A program made the position numbers and the translations under genes. The notes beneath the pieces were generated by a model. The model was not told where the DNA came from and did not search any database. It worked only from the letters and a program-made list of their open reading frames with translations. A DNA stretch of 64,000 bases, from assembly GCF_047675955.1 (NCBI RefSeq), contig NC_132919.1, positions 65,638,816 through 65,702,815 on the forward strand, written 5' to 3'. This document shows, piece after piece, positions 43,442-57,010 of the stretch (within the stretch, counting starts at the first letter, position 1; each line of letters begins with the position of its first letter). Source of the stretch: Chlorocebus sabaeus (lineage: Eukaryota; Chordata; Mammalia; Primates; Cercopithecidae).

Positions 43442-46400
43442 CTCTAAAGATCACTATGGGTCAGATTTACCCTGCTGAATAATAATGATCTATTAGACTG
43501 TGTGCATTGTTCTAACATTAGCTGGCGTTCCTTTTTATTGTGCTGTCGCATTACCCAGTTAGTACATCTTCCTACCTAATAAATGGATGCCTGGCATGTT
43601 TTTAAATTAAATAAGTTTGATCCAAAAAGACAAATGCAGGTTATACATTGGAGTTTCTATATTGCATACAAAGAAGTGCACTGTTCATTTATCACTTTCT
43701 TCTTGAAGATTGATTTAATTTATCTGTGTGAAGTGACTTTATTTGCCCAGTGGAAATGCTGTCATGAGTGTTTTCATATCCATATCATTTGTTGGATTGG
43801 AATGTGAGCGACAGAATATCTGAGAAAGGAATGTATAACATACCAGCTTCTGGCAGACTATTAGTGTAAAAATAGCATCCAAAAAAAAAAAAAATGGAAG
43901 GAATATGAATATATTACTCCCCTCATCCCCATCATTCTTTATCTTTAAATTGCTACTGGAAGATAAAAGTGCATTTATTATGGTGGGGATAAGAACTGCT
44001 TTCTAGGCACTAAGTGCTTGGATTGTATTAGCCTTCTATTGTTGGTAGCCTTTCTGCCTGGTCAGTCACTCTGATAAATTACAGGCACGGCACACACCTG
44101 TTCACTGGGTAAAGGTCGAGTTTGGAATTGGATTAAGAGAAAATGACAGAGACCCTCATCACCTGAGTTTTATACACCTTGAAATGGCAATAGCATACTT
44201 TTTATCTCAAAGATACAAAGGCCATGTCCATTAAAAGCAGAATTTTAATTGGGAAAATATTTTAAAATGTGGTAGTTCACTATCTTGTTAATTTGTATTT
44301 TTTCATCAAGACATGAAAATATTGTTAAGTGTATTTTGGGTAAAAGCAAGGATAAAGAGATGATTCCAAATGTTCTAAGTTATTCTTGTAGAATGTTTTT
44401 ACTAGTTTTCAGAACTGAGATCTAGTGCAGAAAGAGTCTAATGATTCTGTTTCTTTGAACATTTATACTGTGTAGCCAACAAGTAGAAAAATAACTGCAT
44501 TGGTAGTGAGCCATCTCTTTTAATTATACATGTTTCCTCACCGTTTGGAAGCTAGTGAAGATACAGTTATTCAGATATTAGTTTGCTATTTGTGAATTAT
44601 CTAGATCCTGCACTTGAAGCTACGCACAACGTCAGTATGCATTGGGTAGATAATGCGTAAAGGAATTGGACTCACGTTGGTCAGTTTGTGACCTTGCCAG
44701 CTGTTGGAGAGTTTTAAATTAAATCAGAACAGATTTGGAATTTGTTAGTGAATTTCATCTGTTTCTGATATCCATGTTGAAATGAATTGAATTACAGTAG
44801 TGTGCTTTTTGTTGTTTTTGATGTGCTTTTTGACTAAGCACTATAGATTTGAATTTTGTGAGTGCCGCTGTCCAGAACCTTTTTTATGGATTTATTTTTC
44901 TAATATTTTTACACGAATCAGACAAAAAATGAGTTCTATCCTTTTAGAAAAGTAATTTTTTTTTCTCTTTATGGCTTTTTGCCATCAGGAAGCATGTGTG
45001 ATCAATTTCATTGAAAAGACAAACTAGTATAAAGCTGCCCTGGCTTTTGAGCTGAATTGAAAAACTTATTTTCTTTATTCTGAATAAAGTTTCTGGGTAT
45101 CTAAAAAAAAAAAAAAGTAAAGCTCCCTCTTTTTTTTTTTTTTTTTAATGGTTAAATGGCTGAGAAATAATTCTCTTGTAATGCATGTATCATTCCCTGT
45201 CTTCCAATAGAGGCTTCTATTTTCCTTTGAATTTTGGGGGAATTATATAGTAAAATCCTTTCTTGCACTCCAATTACAGTGTGGTTATAAGGCTCTCATT
45301 AGACTTTGGTAAAGGTACATAAATAAAAATGGTTACATTTTGACAGAATATAAATAAAATTATACAAATTCTTTTTATGCAAATTCTGTGTTTTTTTAAC
45401 ATGTCAGATGGGAACAAATTGATTTTTTCCCCTTTTTGTTAACTAAATAGACAGATCTATATGGTTTGGAGATTCAACTGGACACTGAGTATGACTGGTT
45501 AAATCAGTTCTAATTTTTAAAAAAGATTAGGAAAGAATAATTTATGTAGGTTATGGGGCTTTTTTGTTTCAAGCAGAAAACTTTACTTTTGGCTTAAGAC
45601 CAAATTATTGTCTTTACCATGGAGTCTAAAGTTATGTCTACTTTGTAAACAGGAATCTTAACTAATGGATTTTTTGACTATATATCAATTTTCAAATTTA
45701 CAAAGTGATAAATTTAGAATATTCTCTTCTGTCATGTTCATCAGACTGGTAATTATGCTTCTAGATAACAGAGTTCTTTCTTTTTGTTTATAAAACTTCA
45801 TGTTGCCTTTTCAAAATTGAAAATATAGTTTAGCTACGAGCAGAATGTTGCTGATGAGATATAGGAGGACTAAAGGACTCAACCAGAGGCACACAATGAT
45901 GCAGTAAAATTAGGGAACTGATGAGGTAATATACATGAAAATAACTGTCATGGAGTTTCCAATCTGTTAGTTTCTCTCTTGAAAGTCTTTCAAATAGATA
46001 GTGTATACCTTTCTGCTTTTGTACTTTTGTTATATTTTTGTAGAATTAAAATCAAGAAAACCCTTAAAGTAGAAAGGAAGTCACATAAAGCTCTCTAGAC
46101 TGAGGGATAAAGGAAAAGGGATTATTTAGGGGAATATCAATTTAGACTTTTGTTTTTGTTACTGTTTTAATAAGAGTAACTGTTGAGTTTCCCCCTTGTC
46201 TGAAGTAGTTGAGCTCACCCACACCCAAGTGGGGCAGCCCTTCCTTGGAAGTATATGAGAGCAACCAGCAAAGAAAACTAAACCTATACCTTGCACTTAG
46301 TAAATAGCAAATAGGTATTTAGTTAGAATGCCCTCCAACCCCCCACAAAACAGATTTTTAATTAAGAATTACCTTAAATCCATAACTTTATGGGCTAATA

Positions 46401-48232
46401 GAAGCCACATTTGAGTCCCAGGGTAGAGATGTGAACATCAAAGCTGGTATCTGGAAGTATGGGTGAATAAATTCAACAGCTGATTGCTGTCTTTCAGCAT
46501 ATTCAGGTGTTAACTGAATAGATACTAAATACTGGTGTTCGGACATTTACCACACTTATTCCCCTGTATGCAGTTTTGTGGACAGTGTTCAGGATAAATA
46601 AATGGTCGATTACCTCAGTTCTCACTGTAGCTTTTTTGTTAGCAAAGATAGAGTTTCTGCAAAGAAACTTCATTTTTCAGCATCCCTGGCATGGGCTTCT
46701 CTCTAAATTATAAATGTCAAAGCAAAAAAACACATCGTTTTCAGTGAACAGTGGAATGATTGTTAAAGAATTAGTCAGCATCTCTTAATGTAATCCTGGG
46801 AATAGGTTCACATCTACCCAAGGAAAGACCTAGAAGGAAAAGGATGTAAAAAGGGAAGACCTCAGTCTCACACTGTCTTTCAGTGGATCTGTGGGGTGTA
46901 GATGTTCAGGCCACCTAGTGGGGAGGAAAGCCACTTGTTATGGTCTTGTGCCCCCATTCTTTGAAACTGACACTGTGTTCTTTTTGGTCTCCTTTCCCCA
47001 GTGTATCCCTCTGTAAGCCCATTTTCAATAGTATTTTTAAGGTTTCTTTTGAAATTCAAGAGGAAAGCAACTCTTTTCTGATATCATAAGTGAAATTGCA
47101 GTTACTCTATGAAATAGAACTGCTGAGAAGATAAGGAACCTTTCGATCACACAGACATCTTTCACATGCTAAAAACAGTGCAAATAAAACATAGTGGAAG
47201 AAAGGGCACTAAGGTTTTGTGCATGCCATATTTGGGAGAGAGGGAGTTCTTACTAAGATTAACATAAACACTGACACTCTTAAAATGCATTTTCACACCC
47301 CCACTCATGAGGAGAGATTGCATTTTAAATGGGGGTTAAGACATCTAGCCGAACTCCAGGGCTCTGTAAAAGGAACCCTAAGGCTAAAGAGCTTATCTGA
47401 AATTTGAAAAAAAGAAAAAAAAAAATTGAGGCTTTCTGACATTCATCTTTTTTTCTTGTATTAGTCATAACTTGCTTTTCAGCTATATTTTAGGTTTTGA
47501 ATGCCAACCTGACATCTGTTCAAGTCTGCCTGTAATTTATTAGCAGAGGAAAAGACAGCAGTTGCTCACTAGTTAGAGATGCAAAATTTCTCTCTTCCTG
47601 TTCTCCACTAAGTATTTATAGATGATACCTGGATATGAGGAATGTAATAATTTACTGAAAACTTCAGGTCAGGAAATTTGTAAAGTTTTTTTTTAATTGG
47701 AAGAATAAAATGGCTTAAGACCATGTAATTTCCGAAATCTGTAGAGCAGGATTTAGAGACAAAGCATAGACCCTAAAAAATACTTTAGCTAGCTTTCTAT
47801 AAATTGTAGTTTTTTTAAACCTTGAATTAATTTTTCCATTGGTTTTCAATTTTTTAGTTAAATTATATTTGAACAGTAGTTGTGCTTATATCCGAAAGTC
47901 AAACTATATGTAAATTCACCTGGCATTTGCATTTATAGGCAGACTTTCAGAAACAAATCTTTTGGAGAGGCAGTGCTGTCTACAGAGTCGCCAAATGGAT
48001 TAGATTTCCTGGCAACTACAGTTGAGTTACTTACAGATCAACAGTTGGGTCACTGCAAAGTTGAGGTCTGAGTGTTAACCTGAGTGCCCACCGGTAAGAA
48101 ATTGGTTAGAGCCAATCTTAAAATGTTATAGCTCCAAATGTAGAGACATGTTTGTGTTAATAAAAAAAATATAAAAGCAAATGCATTCTAAAAATCTCTA
48201 AGGACACACATTACATTGAAAAAAATGTTTAC
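43442..48232 (+). other. Repeat-poor part of intron 8
   Basis: No interspersed repeat recognised over about 4.8 kb; AT-rich, with a poly-A run (45103-45116) soon after an AATAAA at 45083. No exon signature or RNA gene seen. Confidence 0.6.
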
Positions 48233-48392
48233 AGCTGAATGTGGTGGCTCACACCTGTAATCCTAGCACTTTGGGAGGCTGAGATGGGAGGATCACTTGA
48301 GCTCAGGAGTTCAAGACCAGTCTGGGCAGCATAGTGAGACCTCGTCTCATTTATTTTTTTTTTTAATTTAAAAATTTAATTAAAAAAATTTT
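48233..48392 (+). mobile_element. Alu left monomer (FLAM-like)
   Basis: Monomer starting 'gctgaatgtggtgg' with a long A/T-mixed tail. Flanks 'aatgtttac' and 'aagtgtttac'. Confidence 0.82.
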
Positions 48393-48560
48393 TTAAAGTG
48401 TTTACTTCCGTGGAAGGGAAGCTCTGATGGGGAATACAGGGAAAGTTTTGTTGTTTTACTCGATTTTATCTTTATGTCTGAGTCTTTTATTATGATATTA
48501 TATTTCTAATGTGTGGTTTTAAAAGCCAACAAACAAAAGATAATATCACAGTATGTTTCT

Positions 48561-48594
48561 TGGGGTGGCTCTACTGTTGGGGTGGCTCTACTGT
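48561..48594. repeat. Perfect 17-bp tandem duplication
   Basis: tggggtggctctactgt at 48561-48577 is repeated exactly at 48578-48594. Confidence 0.97.
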
Positions 48595-49074
48595 CAGCAC
48601 GGAAAGTCAGCAGGAAGCAGGTACATCCTTCCCCCTTCATGAAGTTTTCTGTGGAGGAGGTGTGTGCAGGGTAAAAGGCCTGGATTCCAAGGGCTTTGCT
48701 GGCAGCCCCTTAGAGGGTAGGCAGAACACCTATCCTATTTGGTCAAGAAGAGAAAAACAGTTTCTCCATATATAACAAACTGCTTTCCCCCAGAATATTC
48801 TGCATTATAGTAATGGTGTAAGTAGTCTGCCCTTCAAACATGAGAACATTTGCATCCAGGCCTTTAGGCAGCCAAGGCAGCATTAAAGAAGAAAGAGTGG
48901 GAGCAGAGTGAGCTGAGGGAGAGCAGAGCTTCTGACATTTGAGGAACTGGGCGTGAATTTGTTTTCAGCCTTCAAAAACCATTCTCTTGAGGAATCTAAT
49001 TCACGTGACCCCGGAAGTGAAACGGTTGGTGTTTTCTCCTGCTTTACTCCCATACATAGGTTGGTGATTATAAT

Positions 49075-49322
49075 GAGGGTGTTGGCTAATACTAGCCAGA
49101 CTCTGTTCTATGTGCTTTATTTATTATTGTGTTTATTAATCCTCACAACAACCTCCAGAAGTAGACACTGTATTGTCTCCGTATTATAGAGCAGGAATCT
49201 GTGTCTCAAAAAGGTGAAGTAACGGGTCCAAGACACACAGCTAGTAAGTAGTAGAGTCAGATTTGAACCCAGGCAGTCGAGTCCCAGACTTCATTTCCTT
49301 AACCATTACATATTATTCTCCC
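49075..49322 (-). mobile_element. MIR (nearly full length)
   Basis: Reverse MIR: 'cctcacaacaacctccag', 'cacacagctagtaagtagta', 'gatttgaacccaggcag'. Confidence 0.85.
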
Positions 49323-49404
49323 ATGAAAGCCCATCATGTAAAACCATTTAAATGGGCTTTCTAGCTTCACTTTTTGGGGGACCTTTGAAGCAATCATTGA
49401 GGCA

Positions 49405-49500
49405 GCCTTTGTTCTAGCCAAGGGCCAGCCATGGCACCATTGAGATTTTGGGCTGGATAATTATTTGGTCTGGGGACTGGGTGTCCTTTGCATTGTAAAT
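49405..49500 (-). mobile_element. MER20-type remnant
   Basis: 'ggcaccattgagattttggg' then 'ctggataattatttg' and 'tgcattgta' parallel the copy at 50210. Confidence 0.6.
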
Positions 49501-50209
49501 AACTAACTTTTCTAGTAATCCAATGTGTTCAAATTGTCTTGAGCTCAAGAGACATGAAGATTTGGTGGTGGGCTGTAATGCTTAATACCTCAATGCCACT
49601 TTTTTCATGTGTTTTTTGCCACGTGTTGTAGCAGAATACAGGAAGGAAGGAACTGGTATGGGTGTGTCAGATAAGTTGTCTTAAACTGTCAATCTGGAGA
49701 TGGAACATAAATGTTAAAATTAAATAATCATTTAAAAATTAAGCAACATAACAAGTGATATCAAAGGCCAATATTTGATTAAGTGCCAGATGAGCAGTAC
49801 AGTTGATAAGCCCTATAGGAATTGAAAGGGAATCGCATCAAGAAGACTTCATGGAAGAGGCATAGCTTGAGTAAGGCCTTAAATGCTAAGCGGTTTTGGA
49901 TAGCAGGAGAGAAGAGGATGGTTGTCCATATCCTGGGAAGAGTGACAGACTAAACACAGTATAGACTTCATGACTTAGACCAGTCTAGCAGAGCTGTTGT
50001 TTGGAATAAACAGGAAATAAGATTAAAAAGTTCATTTGGGGTTGGGTTGTGGAAATCTGTGAGGAGATGAGGACTCTTTTAAGTACTGTCCCTGTTTAAC
50101 CTTCCAGACAGACTCAGGTGCTTCTCCTGTGTTTCCCTGTACCTTGTATATACTTAGATCCAGCTGTGTTCTTAATGTAATTATTCATTTGCATTAGACT
50201 CCTGAGGCA

Positions 50210-50410
50210 GAGTTTCTCAACGTTGGCACTATTGACATTTTAGGCTGGATAATTCTTTGTTGTAGGGCGCCTGACCTGTGCATCATAGGATGTTAAGTGG
50301 CACCTCTGGCCTCTGCTTGATGTCAGTACTTCCTTTCCTCACCACTCCGAGCCCCAATGATGATTTTAAAAAATGTGATGAAACTGTCCTGTGTTGAGAA
50401 CCATTGCTCA
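50210..50410 (-). mobile_element. MER20-type hAT-Charlie element
   Basis: 'tttctcaacgttggcactat', 'ggataattctttgttgtag', 'tcataggatgtt' and 'gttgagaaccattgctc' span the element end to end. Confidence 0.75.
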
Positions 50411-51129
50411 AAGGCCTTTGAAGGCACAACTGTAATGTCTTCTTATCCATGTATTATCAACATCAGGGGTGTTGGGATGTAGGTTGCAGGTCATTGTTGG
50501 ACCATGAACCACTGTTACGAGTCCACAATAAGATAAATATTGGAAATTAAGAGTAAGCAATTGAAATGTTTATAGCAATTTGACATTACCACAATTTTTT
50601 TTAAATTATATTTTACAAAAATGTTGGTCTGCAATGGATTGGAAATTTAAAAGGAAAAAAAAAAAAAACAACTGGACCTTAGCATAAATAGTTTGAGAAG
50701 CACTGGCCTATGTAAATATTTGCAAAATGAATGAAATTTTTGAACAAATGCCTTAGAGAAGAGGTGAGGCGAATAGTCTTAGAGACCCGTAGACTATTGC
50801 TGTCCAGTGCGTGGTACTTAGAATCTGGATTGGGGTGAAGGCAGCAGAAATGGAATAGGAAGAAAATACATGAAAAAAATGCAGACATGAAACTGGCAGA
50901 ATTTGGCGATAGTTATTGCGGGTGACAGAATTGGAGGTGAGACTCAGGTCTTGTGAGAAAATGTTGGAAATAAGGAAATCAGGAGAATGTAGTTTTGGGA
51001 AAGTAGAGAATATCATTGCACATATTTTCAGTATCGTGAAAGAAAACTGGAAGCTGAACTGAAGAGAGGAAGAATTACTGGCATTTCAATTTATTGAAGC
51101 CTAGCTTCAGTCAGTCTGCACATGTTTAG

Positions 51130-52410
51130 GAAACACACTGTTGACCACTCTTGCTTGAAATACCCTCTTTACTTGGCTGTTCTCACTCCAAGCGTTTCTG
51201 GTTTTCCTTTTATCTCTCTGGCTGTCCCTTTTCAACCTCTTTTGTGTCCCTTAAAATGTTGGGATTCCTCAGAAGTCTGTCTTTGACCTATTATTTTTCT
51301 CTAATTATTCTTCCCCAAATTGATCACATCTGTTTCATAGCTTCAATTAGTATCTTTATGCTGCTAACTCTCAAATATGCGTATGCCACCTCTGTCTCAG
51401 TTGAGAACTCTGGATTTGTACCAGCATAACGTATTGAGTATTTCATGATCACATAGTTAGCTTGAAATTAAACACATTCAGTTGCCCCTCAGTCCTCTCT
51501 AAACATGCATCTATATCTGTGTTTTCTATCTCTGACAATACTCCAGCCAAAAATCTGAACACCTTTAACTCCTCTCTTTCCCTCACCCCCGACTTCCAGT
51601 AAGCCACAGAATAGACCATCAGTTCTGCAATCTCCTCAATCTATCTCAAATCCCTCCAGTTCTCTCTACCTCCCCCTGCCACTCTTCCTTCAGGACACCA
51701 TTATCTCTTGCCTGAATTGCTCCATAAGCCCTCAGCCTTGCCCTTCTCTAATCCATTCTCCACACTGTAACTGGAGTGATTTTTATAAAAAGGCAAGTCT
51801 GATCCTGTCACTGCACTGGTTCAAACTCTTTAGCAGCCCGCCTTAACTCCTTACATGATTTACAAGCCCTGTGTGATCTGGCCCCTGCCAAACTTTCCTG
51901 CCTCGCCTCTCAGCCTGTGCCCTTCCCCCGTACTCTGGGTTCCAGCCAGCCTGTGCTATTTCCAGTTCTTCTAATTTGCCATGCTACTTTCTCTTACCTC
52001 TATATCCTAGGGATCCTAGGGTTATTTTTCTTTTTTTTTCCCCAACCATCTTTTCATCCAATTCCTGTTCACTCTTCAGGCCAAAGCTTTGATCTCACTG
52101 TTTCTAGAATGAGTAGGCTTTAGTCTTCCTCCTGTGTGTTCCAATAGCTCCATGTTATTTTATGCATTATTACATAATGCATATTATTATATTTGTATGT
52201 ATGCTTATTTGTATGTAATAAGCATATTATAATTGCTTATTACATGTCTGTATTCCAAATTCTCCCTCCATGTCCCTGCCCTCACAAACATAATATACTT
52301 TTAGTAAGGAATAGGCCTTGTTTATTTTGATCACTGATGTATTTTCTCCTCCCGGCATGGTGTCTGGCTTGTAAGTTTTCAGGAAATGAATAAATGCCAG
52401 GAACTTGATT
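51130..52410 (+). mobile_element. L2, long 3' part
   Basis: About 1.3 kb of plus-strand L2. 'atgctgctaactctcaaata' lies upstream, then 'caagccctgtgtgatctggc', and the terminal 'tggtgtctggcttgta' and 'aggaaatgaataaatg'. Frames are broken. Confidence 0.75.
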
Positions 52411-53109
52411 AATCTTGTTTAATTAAATAGCACACTTAGTTTGACCCAAGCCCTGCCCTCATGATGCTTACAGTCTATTTGGGAATAACACTGTATTTGC
52501 ACATCCTAAAGCAGTACTATGTAAAACATAAGGCACATTGTGAACCAGATTGGCATAGTAGGCCACATGGAGAAGCAGCAGATGCATTTAAAGAGCAAGA
52601 CTGAACCATGTCTTTTAAAAGTCAAAGCAGATATGATGTTTATAATTCATTACTAAATCCATGTAGATCCTCTTAGATTCTGAGTTTAGGAAAGACCTCT
52701 TGGATTGGTCCCAAATGGAACTAGGCTCCAGAAATAAGAAGGGGAAGAGTATTTTTTTGGGTACTTGTGTGCTACCATTTGCTTCACTGGAAACTGCCAT
52801 TCTTATGTAAGGGCACTGTAACAGGAGTATTCGCATTTAAGGGCATCAGGTCAATATTGTGTCTGTGTGAATTTGTGTGCACTTGAATGCACGCGTGTAT
52901 TTTCTATTTTTAAGTAGAAACACATTATAAAAATAATGCATCCTCATAAAACAGCACAGATAGAGTAAAAAGTGAAATCTCCCTTCATTCTACCCACTCC
53001 AGTTTTACTCCCTCTCTTAGAGGTAGTCACAGTGAAGCGATTGGTATGAATTTTTCAAACCCTTTCCTAAGTATTTATATAATCATGTATAATCAATTCA
53101 TTCATTCAT

Positions 53110-53397
53110 TTATTGAGACAGGATCTTGCTCTGTTGCCCAGGCTGGAGTGCAGTGGTGCAATCATACCCCATTGCAGCCTCGCACTCCTGGGCTCAAGCA
53201 GTCCTCCTACCTCAGCCTGCCAAGTAGTGGGGACTACACCCAGCCAATTTGTGTGTGTGTGTATGTGTGTGCGCGTGTGTAGAATTGGGGTCTCACTATG
53301 TTATCCAGGCTGGTCTCGAACTCCTGGCCTCAAGCAATCTTCCCTCCTCAGCCTCCCAAAATGCTGGGATAACAGGCATCAGCCACTGTGCTTGACC
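53110..53397 (-). mobile_element. Alu with internal (TG)n
   Basis: Minus-strand Alu with an (ATTC)n tail at the left. A (TG)n run (53249-53280) replaces its central linker. Confidence 0.9.
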
Positions 53398-53659
53398 TTT
53401 TTTTTTTTTTTTTCAACCTAATAGTGTGTCTTGGGTTTTTTTCTGTGATAAAACACACAGATAACATTTTATTTTTTAAAAAGTTAAATAGTATTAGCAA
53501 ATCTGCATCCACACAAGTCCTGTCATGGTAAGTTAGTATCTCTTCCTCAGCAGGAAGAAGGCTCCTAGGCATACACCAGAACAAGGTTGGCATTGCGTCT
53601 CCTTTCTATTCACTTGTATGGCCCTAGGCTTCTCAATGCAGCAGGGCCCTGGGCACTAA

Positions 53660-53800
53660 GCTACCTGAGCCTTGGTACCCTTGCCTGAAAAATTATTTAT
53701 TGGTAGGTAACATTAATGTGTGTATAAGTTTTCTAACACAGTACCTGGCTGACTGTCAAACACTCCATGGATGATAGTTATTTGGTATGATTATATTGCC
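53660..53800 (+). mobile_element. MIR-like remnant
   Basis: 'aacacagtacctggctgac' and the following 'atgatagttatttggta' suggest a MIR tail. Confidence 0.45.
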
Positions 53801-55879
53801 AAGAGGCACTTTCGGAGCTCTATAAAAGGTAGAAATTTATAACCCAATCCTTTTAATCTAATGTGAAGATGTGTTTTCTTCTTATCTTAAATTTTGTTGC
53901 TGTTGAAAATAGTTGACACCTGAGATTTTCCTCCTATGCTGTTTTATAATTACCCATTTTGAACAGTGTTTGTTGATAAGGTAGTCAAGGGGACACTTAG
54001 AAGTATTTTTTCTTTATTTGTGAAGTCATACTTTGGCTGATTTATATTTACTTTTTATCACATTCCATCGGAGAGGAGCTGATAAATTTTCTATCACCTC
54101 TATAAATCTTGTCAGTTCCTTATATGTGATACACTAACTTGGAAAAACAACAGCTATCTTGATAGACACAATAGAGAATGGGATGTCAGAGGAAGGGAAG
54201 AATTAGAATCTTAATAATAATGCTAGTAAAAAGCTACCCAGGACTTAAAAGTTATTATTTGAGAGTATTTCTGCCATGATTCAAATAAGACTAGCCTTGG
54301 AATTCCATATGATTTGTTACTTGGAGCGGTCTACCTTTAATATGTTTAGTATGTTCATACTTTTTAAAAAAAATAACCTGCAAGAAACTTGGGCTTCACT
54401 TTTTTGCTTTTTAAAGAATTAACATAGTGTTATTTCAGGTTTGTAAAGGAAGTTACAGAAGACAGCAGTAAATCCCTTCCATGTACCATTTTACTCGTAG
54501 TGCAAAATTAGACATTGAAAATTATTATGGGTACTGTATTAGATATTCAAAGATTTATTTGTGGCTTTGACTTCTTCACCAAGACCTCTGGCTTTAATAC
54601 AGTATCTTTTACTGTATTACCAGAGCAAGTACCAGTTTGAATCCTTTTCTTACAAATCCTATTTTTACTTGAGTGACTGCAAACTTATAAAGATGCACAC
54701 GTCTGTAGCTTGAATGTCTGTGCTATTTGCTCAGGTATTTGCTTGAATTTATCCTCGATGGTATGAGTTTTTTAAAGTGCTTTGATTTTAAAATACATCT
54801 AGAAACCCATCATGAGGGAGAAATCTTAGCAAGACTTAAGCACCTTTTCGTAATGACTAGTTACTAGTTACTGTAGGATAAACCTATAAATAGTATGCTG
54901 CTAATCCACACGTTAGATATATCCAGTCAAATTTCAAATATACACAGGAGAATTATTCACATTGAAGGTTATTAGTGCATTCCAGGGACATTTCCATGTT
55001 GGTTCACAACTACCCCTTTACCTTACACTTTCCTGTGTTACTATTCTTCTCTTTCTGTAAAACTTCTCTTTGTTGTTACTTTTTATTTTTGTATCTGTTA
55101 CCTGATTACTTTGGCTTCCTCTGTGACTACTGAGGGAGCCAATTGTGGCTGTGATCAGCTTAGAGAAAGGGAGATAGGGAAGACTCACTTAAATGAGTTA
55201 CAAATTCTCTGTGGTCTGATCTTTATCTGGCTATTGCAGTATGACCATAGGTGATACTAAATGAAATAGAACTCAGCTTTTCAAAATTTGGATTTGTCTT
55301 ATAAGTAGTAATGGCTCCAGGTGGGAGACTGTGTCAGCCCAAGGATAGGCAGATAATAGTTTATTGCCACAGTCAAAAGATTGAACCCTTTTTTTTTTCA
55401 TGTTATCTAGAAATGAATCTTTTAAAAAAAAAAAAAAAAAAAGGAATGAGTTGAACTTATAATATTTTAGCAACGCATAAAAGAATTTGAAGAAAAAGAT
55501 CATTTGGAAGGAGAGACAAAACAGACTGAAAGACATTGTTTAAATTTGTGACTTTTATTATCTTACTTGAATGCTATTTTTGCCCCTCTTGCTATTATTA
55601 AACCCTTTGCTTTCTGTTTTCAGTTGCTCCTGTCAAGGTATGAATTTTTCTTAGGATGATTGTCATCTATTTCATATTATCTAGTATTCCTCTCTATTAT
55701 GAGCAAATCAAAAGTAGACAGTGTATCTGTAGATATAGATTTAAATGCACTAAGGTAACTATATATTTGTATCAGAGACCTAAGGAATAATCTAGTGTAA
55801 CATTTACCAAATTTACTTAACATACTTACATAAAGACAGACCTGTTTATGTTTCCAAGGAACTCCAGTTTGAGAAATGC

Positions 55880-56025
55880 TGATCTTACCTGTGTCATTCT
55901 TATTTTGTAGATGAGGACGTTGGGACCTCAGAAGAATAAGGCAACTTACTTAGGCTAAAGTCACTACTTGTCTCCTGGGGCTGGAATCCAGGTTGCCTAG
56001 TCTGGTGCCCTTTAGGCTTCATGAT
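55880..56025 (-). mobile_element. MIR
   Basis: 'ttattttgtagatgagga', 'aaggcaacttacttaggc' and 'ggctggaatccaggttgcc' match reverse MIR. Confidence 0.7.
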
Positions 56026-56269
56026 TCAGCCACTTAAAAAATTTTGATTTATTGTTGGGCTTTTTAATTCTGGATTTCATAACTTGGATATGAAACTATA
56101 CTTCCCAGTCTCCCAAATAAGCTTCACTGTTTTCTGGAGCGTGAATTAGATTCAGAAAACCCCTTACTGCCTTTAAATTATTGCAGCCTCCCCAGTGGGC
56201 CCCAGGGATCCAGGAAAAATATCTTCGTTTTTCACCTGGTCATCTCCACAGCTTTTAGAGGGACTCTTA

Positions 56270-56790
56270 GACCTATGTTTATGAAAAAAACTTTTATTAG
56301 TTCTTATAGTCGTAGTAATGCATGTTTATTATAGAAAATTTCAAAAATGTAGATGAATAAAAAGAATAAAGCAATCAGTGAAAAAAAAAACCCTGAAAAA
56401 GTGCCATTAATATTCTGGAATATATCATCCAGCTAGTTTTTGCTGTATATACGTAGAGCAAAAAAAAAAAAAAAAAAGCATTTTGTTGTTTTATAACTGG
56501 TTTTCTCCCCACTCAGTGAGTTAACAGTTTTTCTTAAATATTCTTCTATAACATTATTTTGTAGAATGATAATGCTGTGGTTTATTTCATCAATCCCCTC
56601 TAGTTAGACATGTAAATTGTATTCAGTTTTTTACTGTTATATACTATGTATAACAAGCACCTTAGAAACTAAATATTTCTACACATTCATATTTCTGTAA
56701 GATAAATTCTTGGAAGTAGAATTGCTGAATCAGAAAGCATTCACAAGTGTAAACGTTTTTGACATGCACTGCCAAATTTAGACTTCCTTT
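56270..56790 (-). mobile_element. Old L1-type 3'-end relic (uncertain)
   Basis: 'cttctataacattattttgt', 'gataaattcttggaagtaga' and 'attgctgaatcagaaagc' recall an antisense old LINE end. Confidence 0.45.
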
Positions 56791-56889
56791 TTGAAAAGTC
56801 AAATGTTAGGGAGATCAAAGCGATCACTAAGCAGGTACTCTGGACGAGAAATAGAAATATAAAAAATATAATGGTTTCATGAGAAACTA

Positions 56890-57010
56890 ATAGACAAGGT
56901 TTCAAGAGACTTGGAGTCTAGTTTTGGATTTGTCATTGAATGACTGTGACTTTTGCGTCTTAGTTTCCTCATTATAAAAATGGGGAGATAGACTAGAAAT
57001 AGAAACTTGT
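56890..57010 (+). mobile_element. MIR remnant
   Basis: 'cttagtttcctcattataa' followed by 'aaatggggagata'. Confidence 0.6.

Noticed and set aside
47880..48775. Two short plus-strand open frames in intron 8
   Set aside because: No similarity I recognise and no splice or start context. One overlaps a simple 17-bp duplication.
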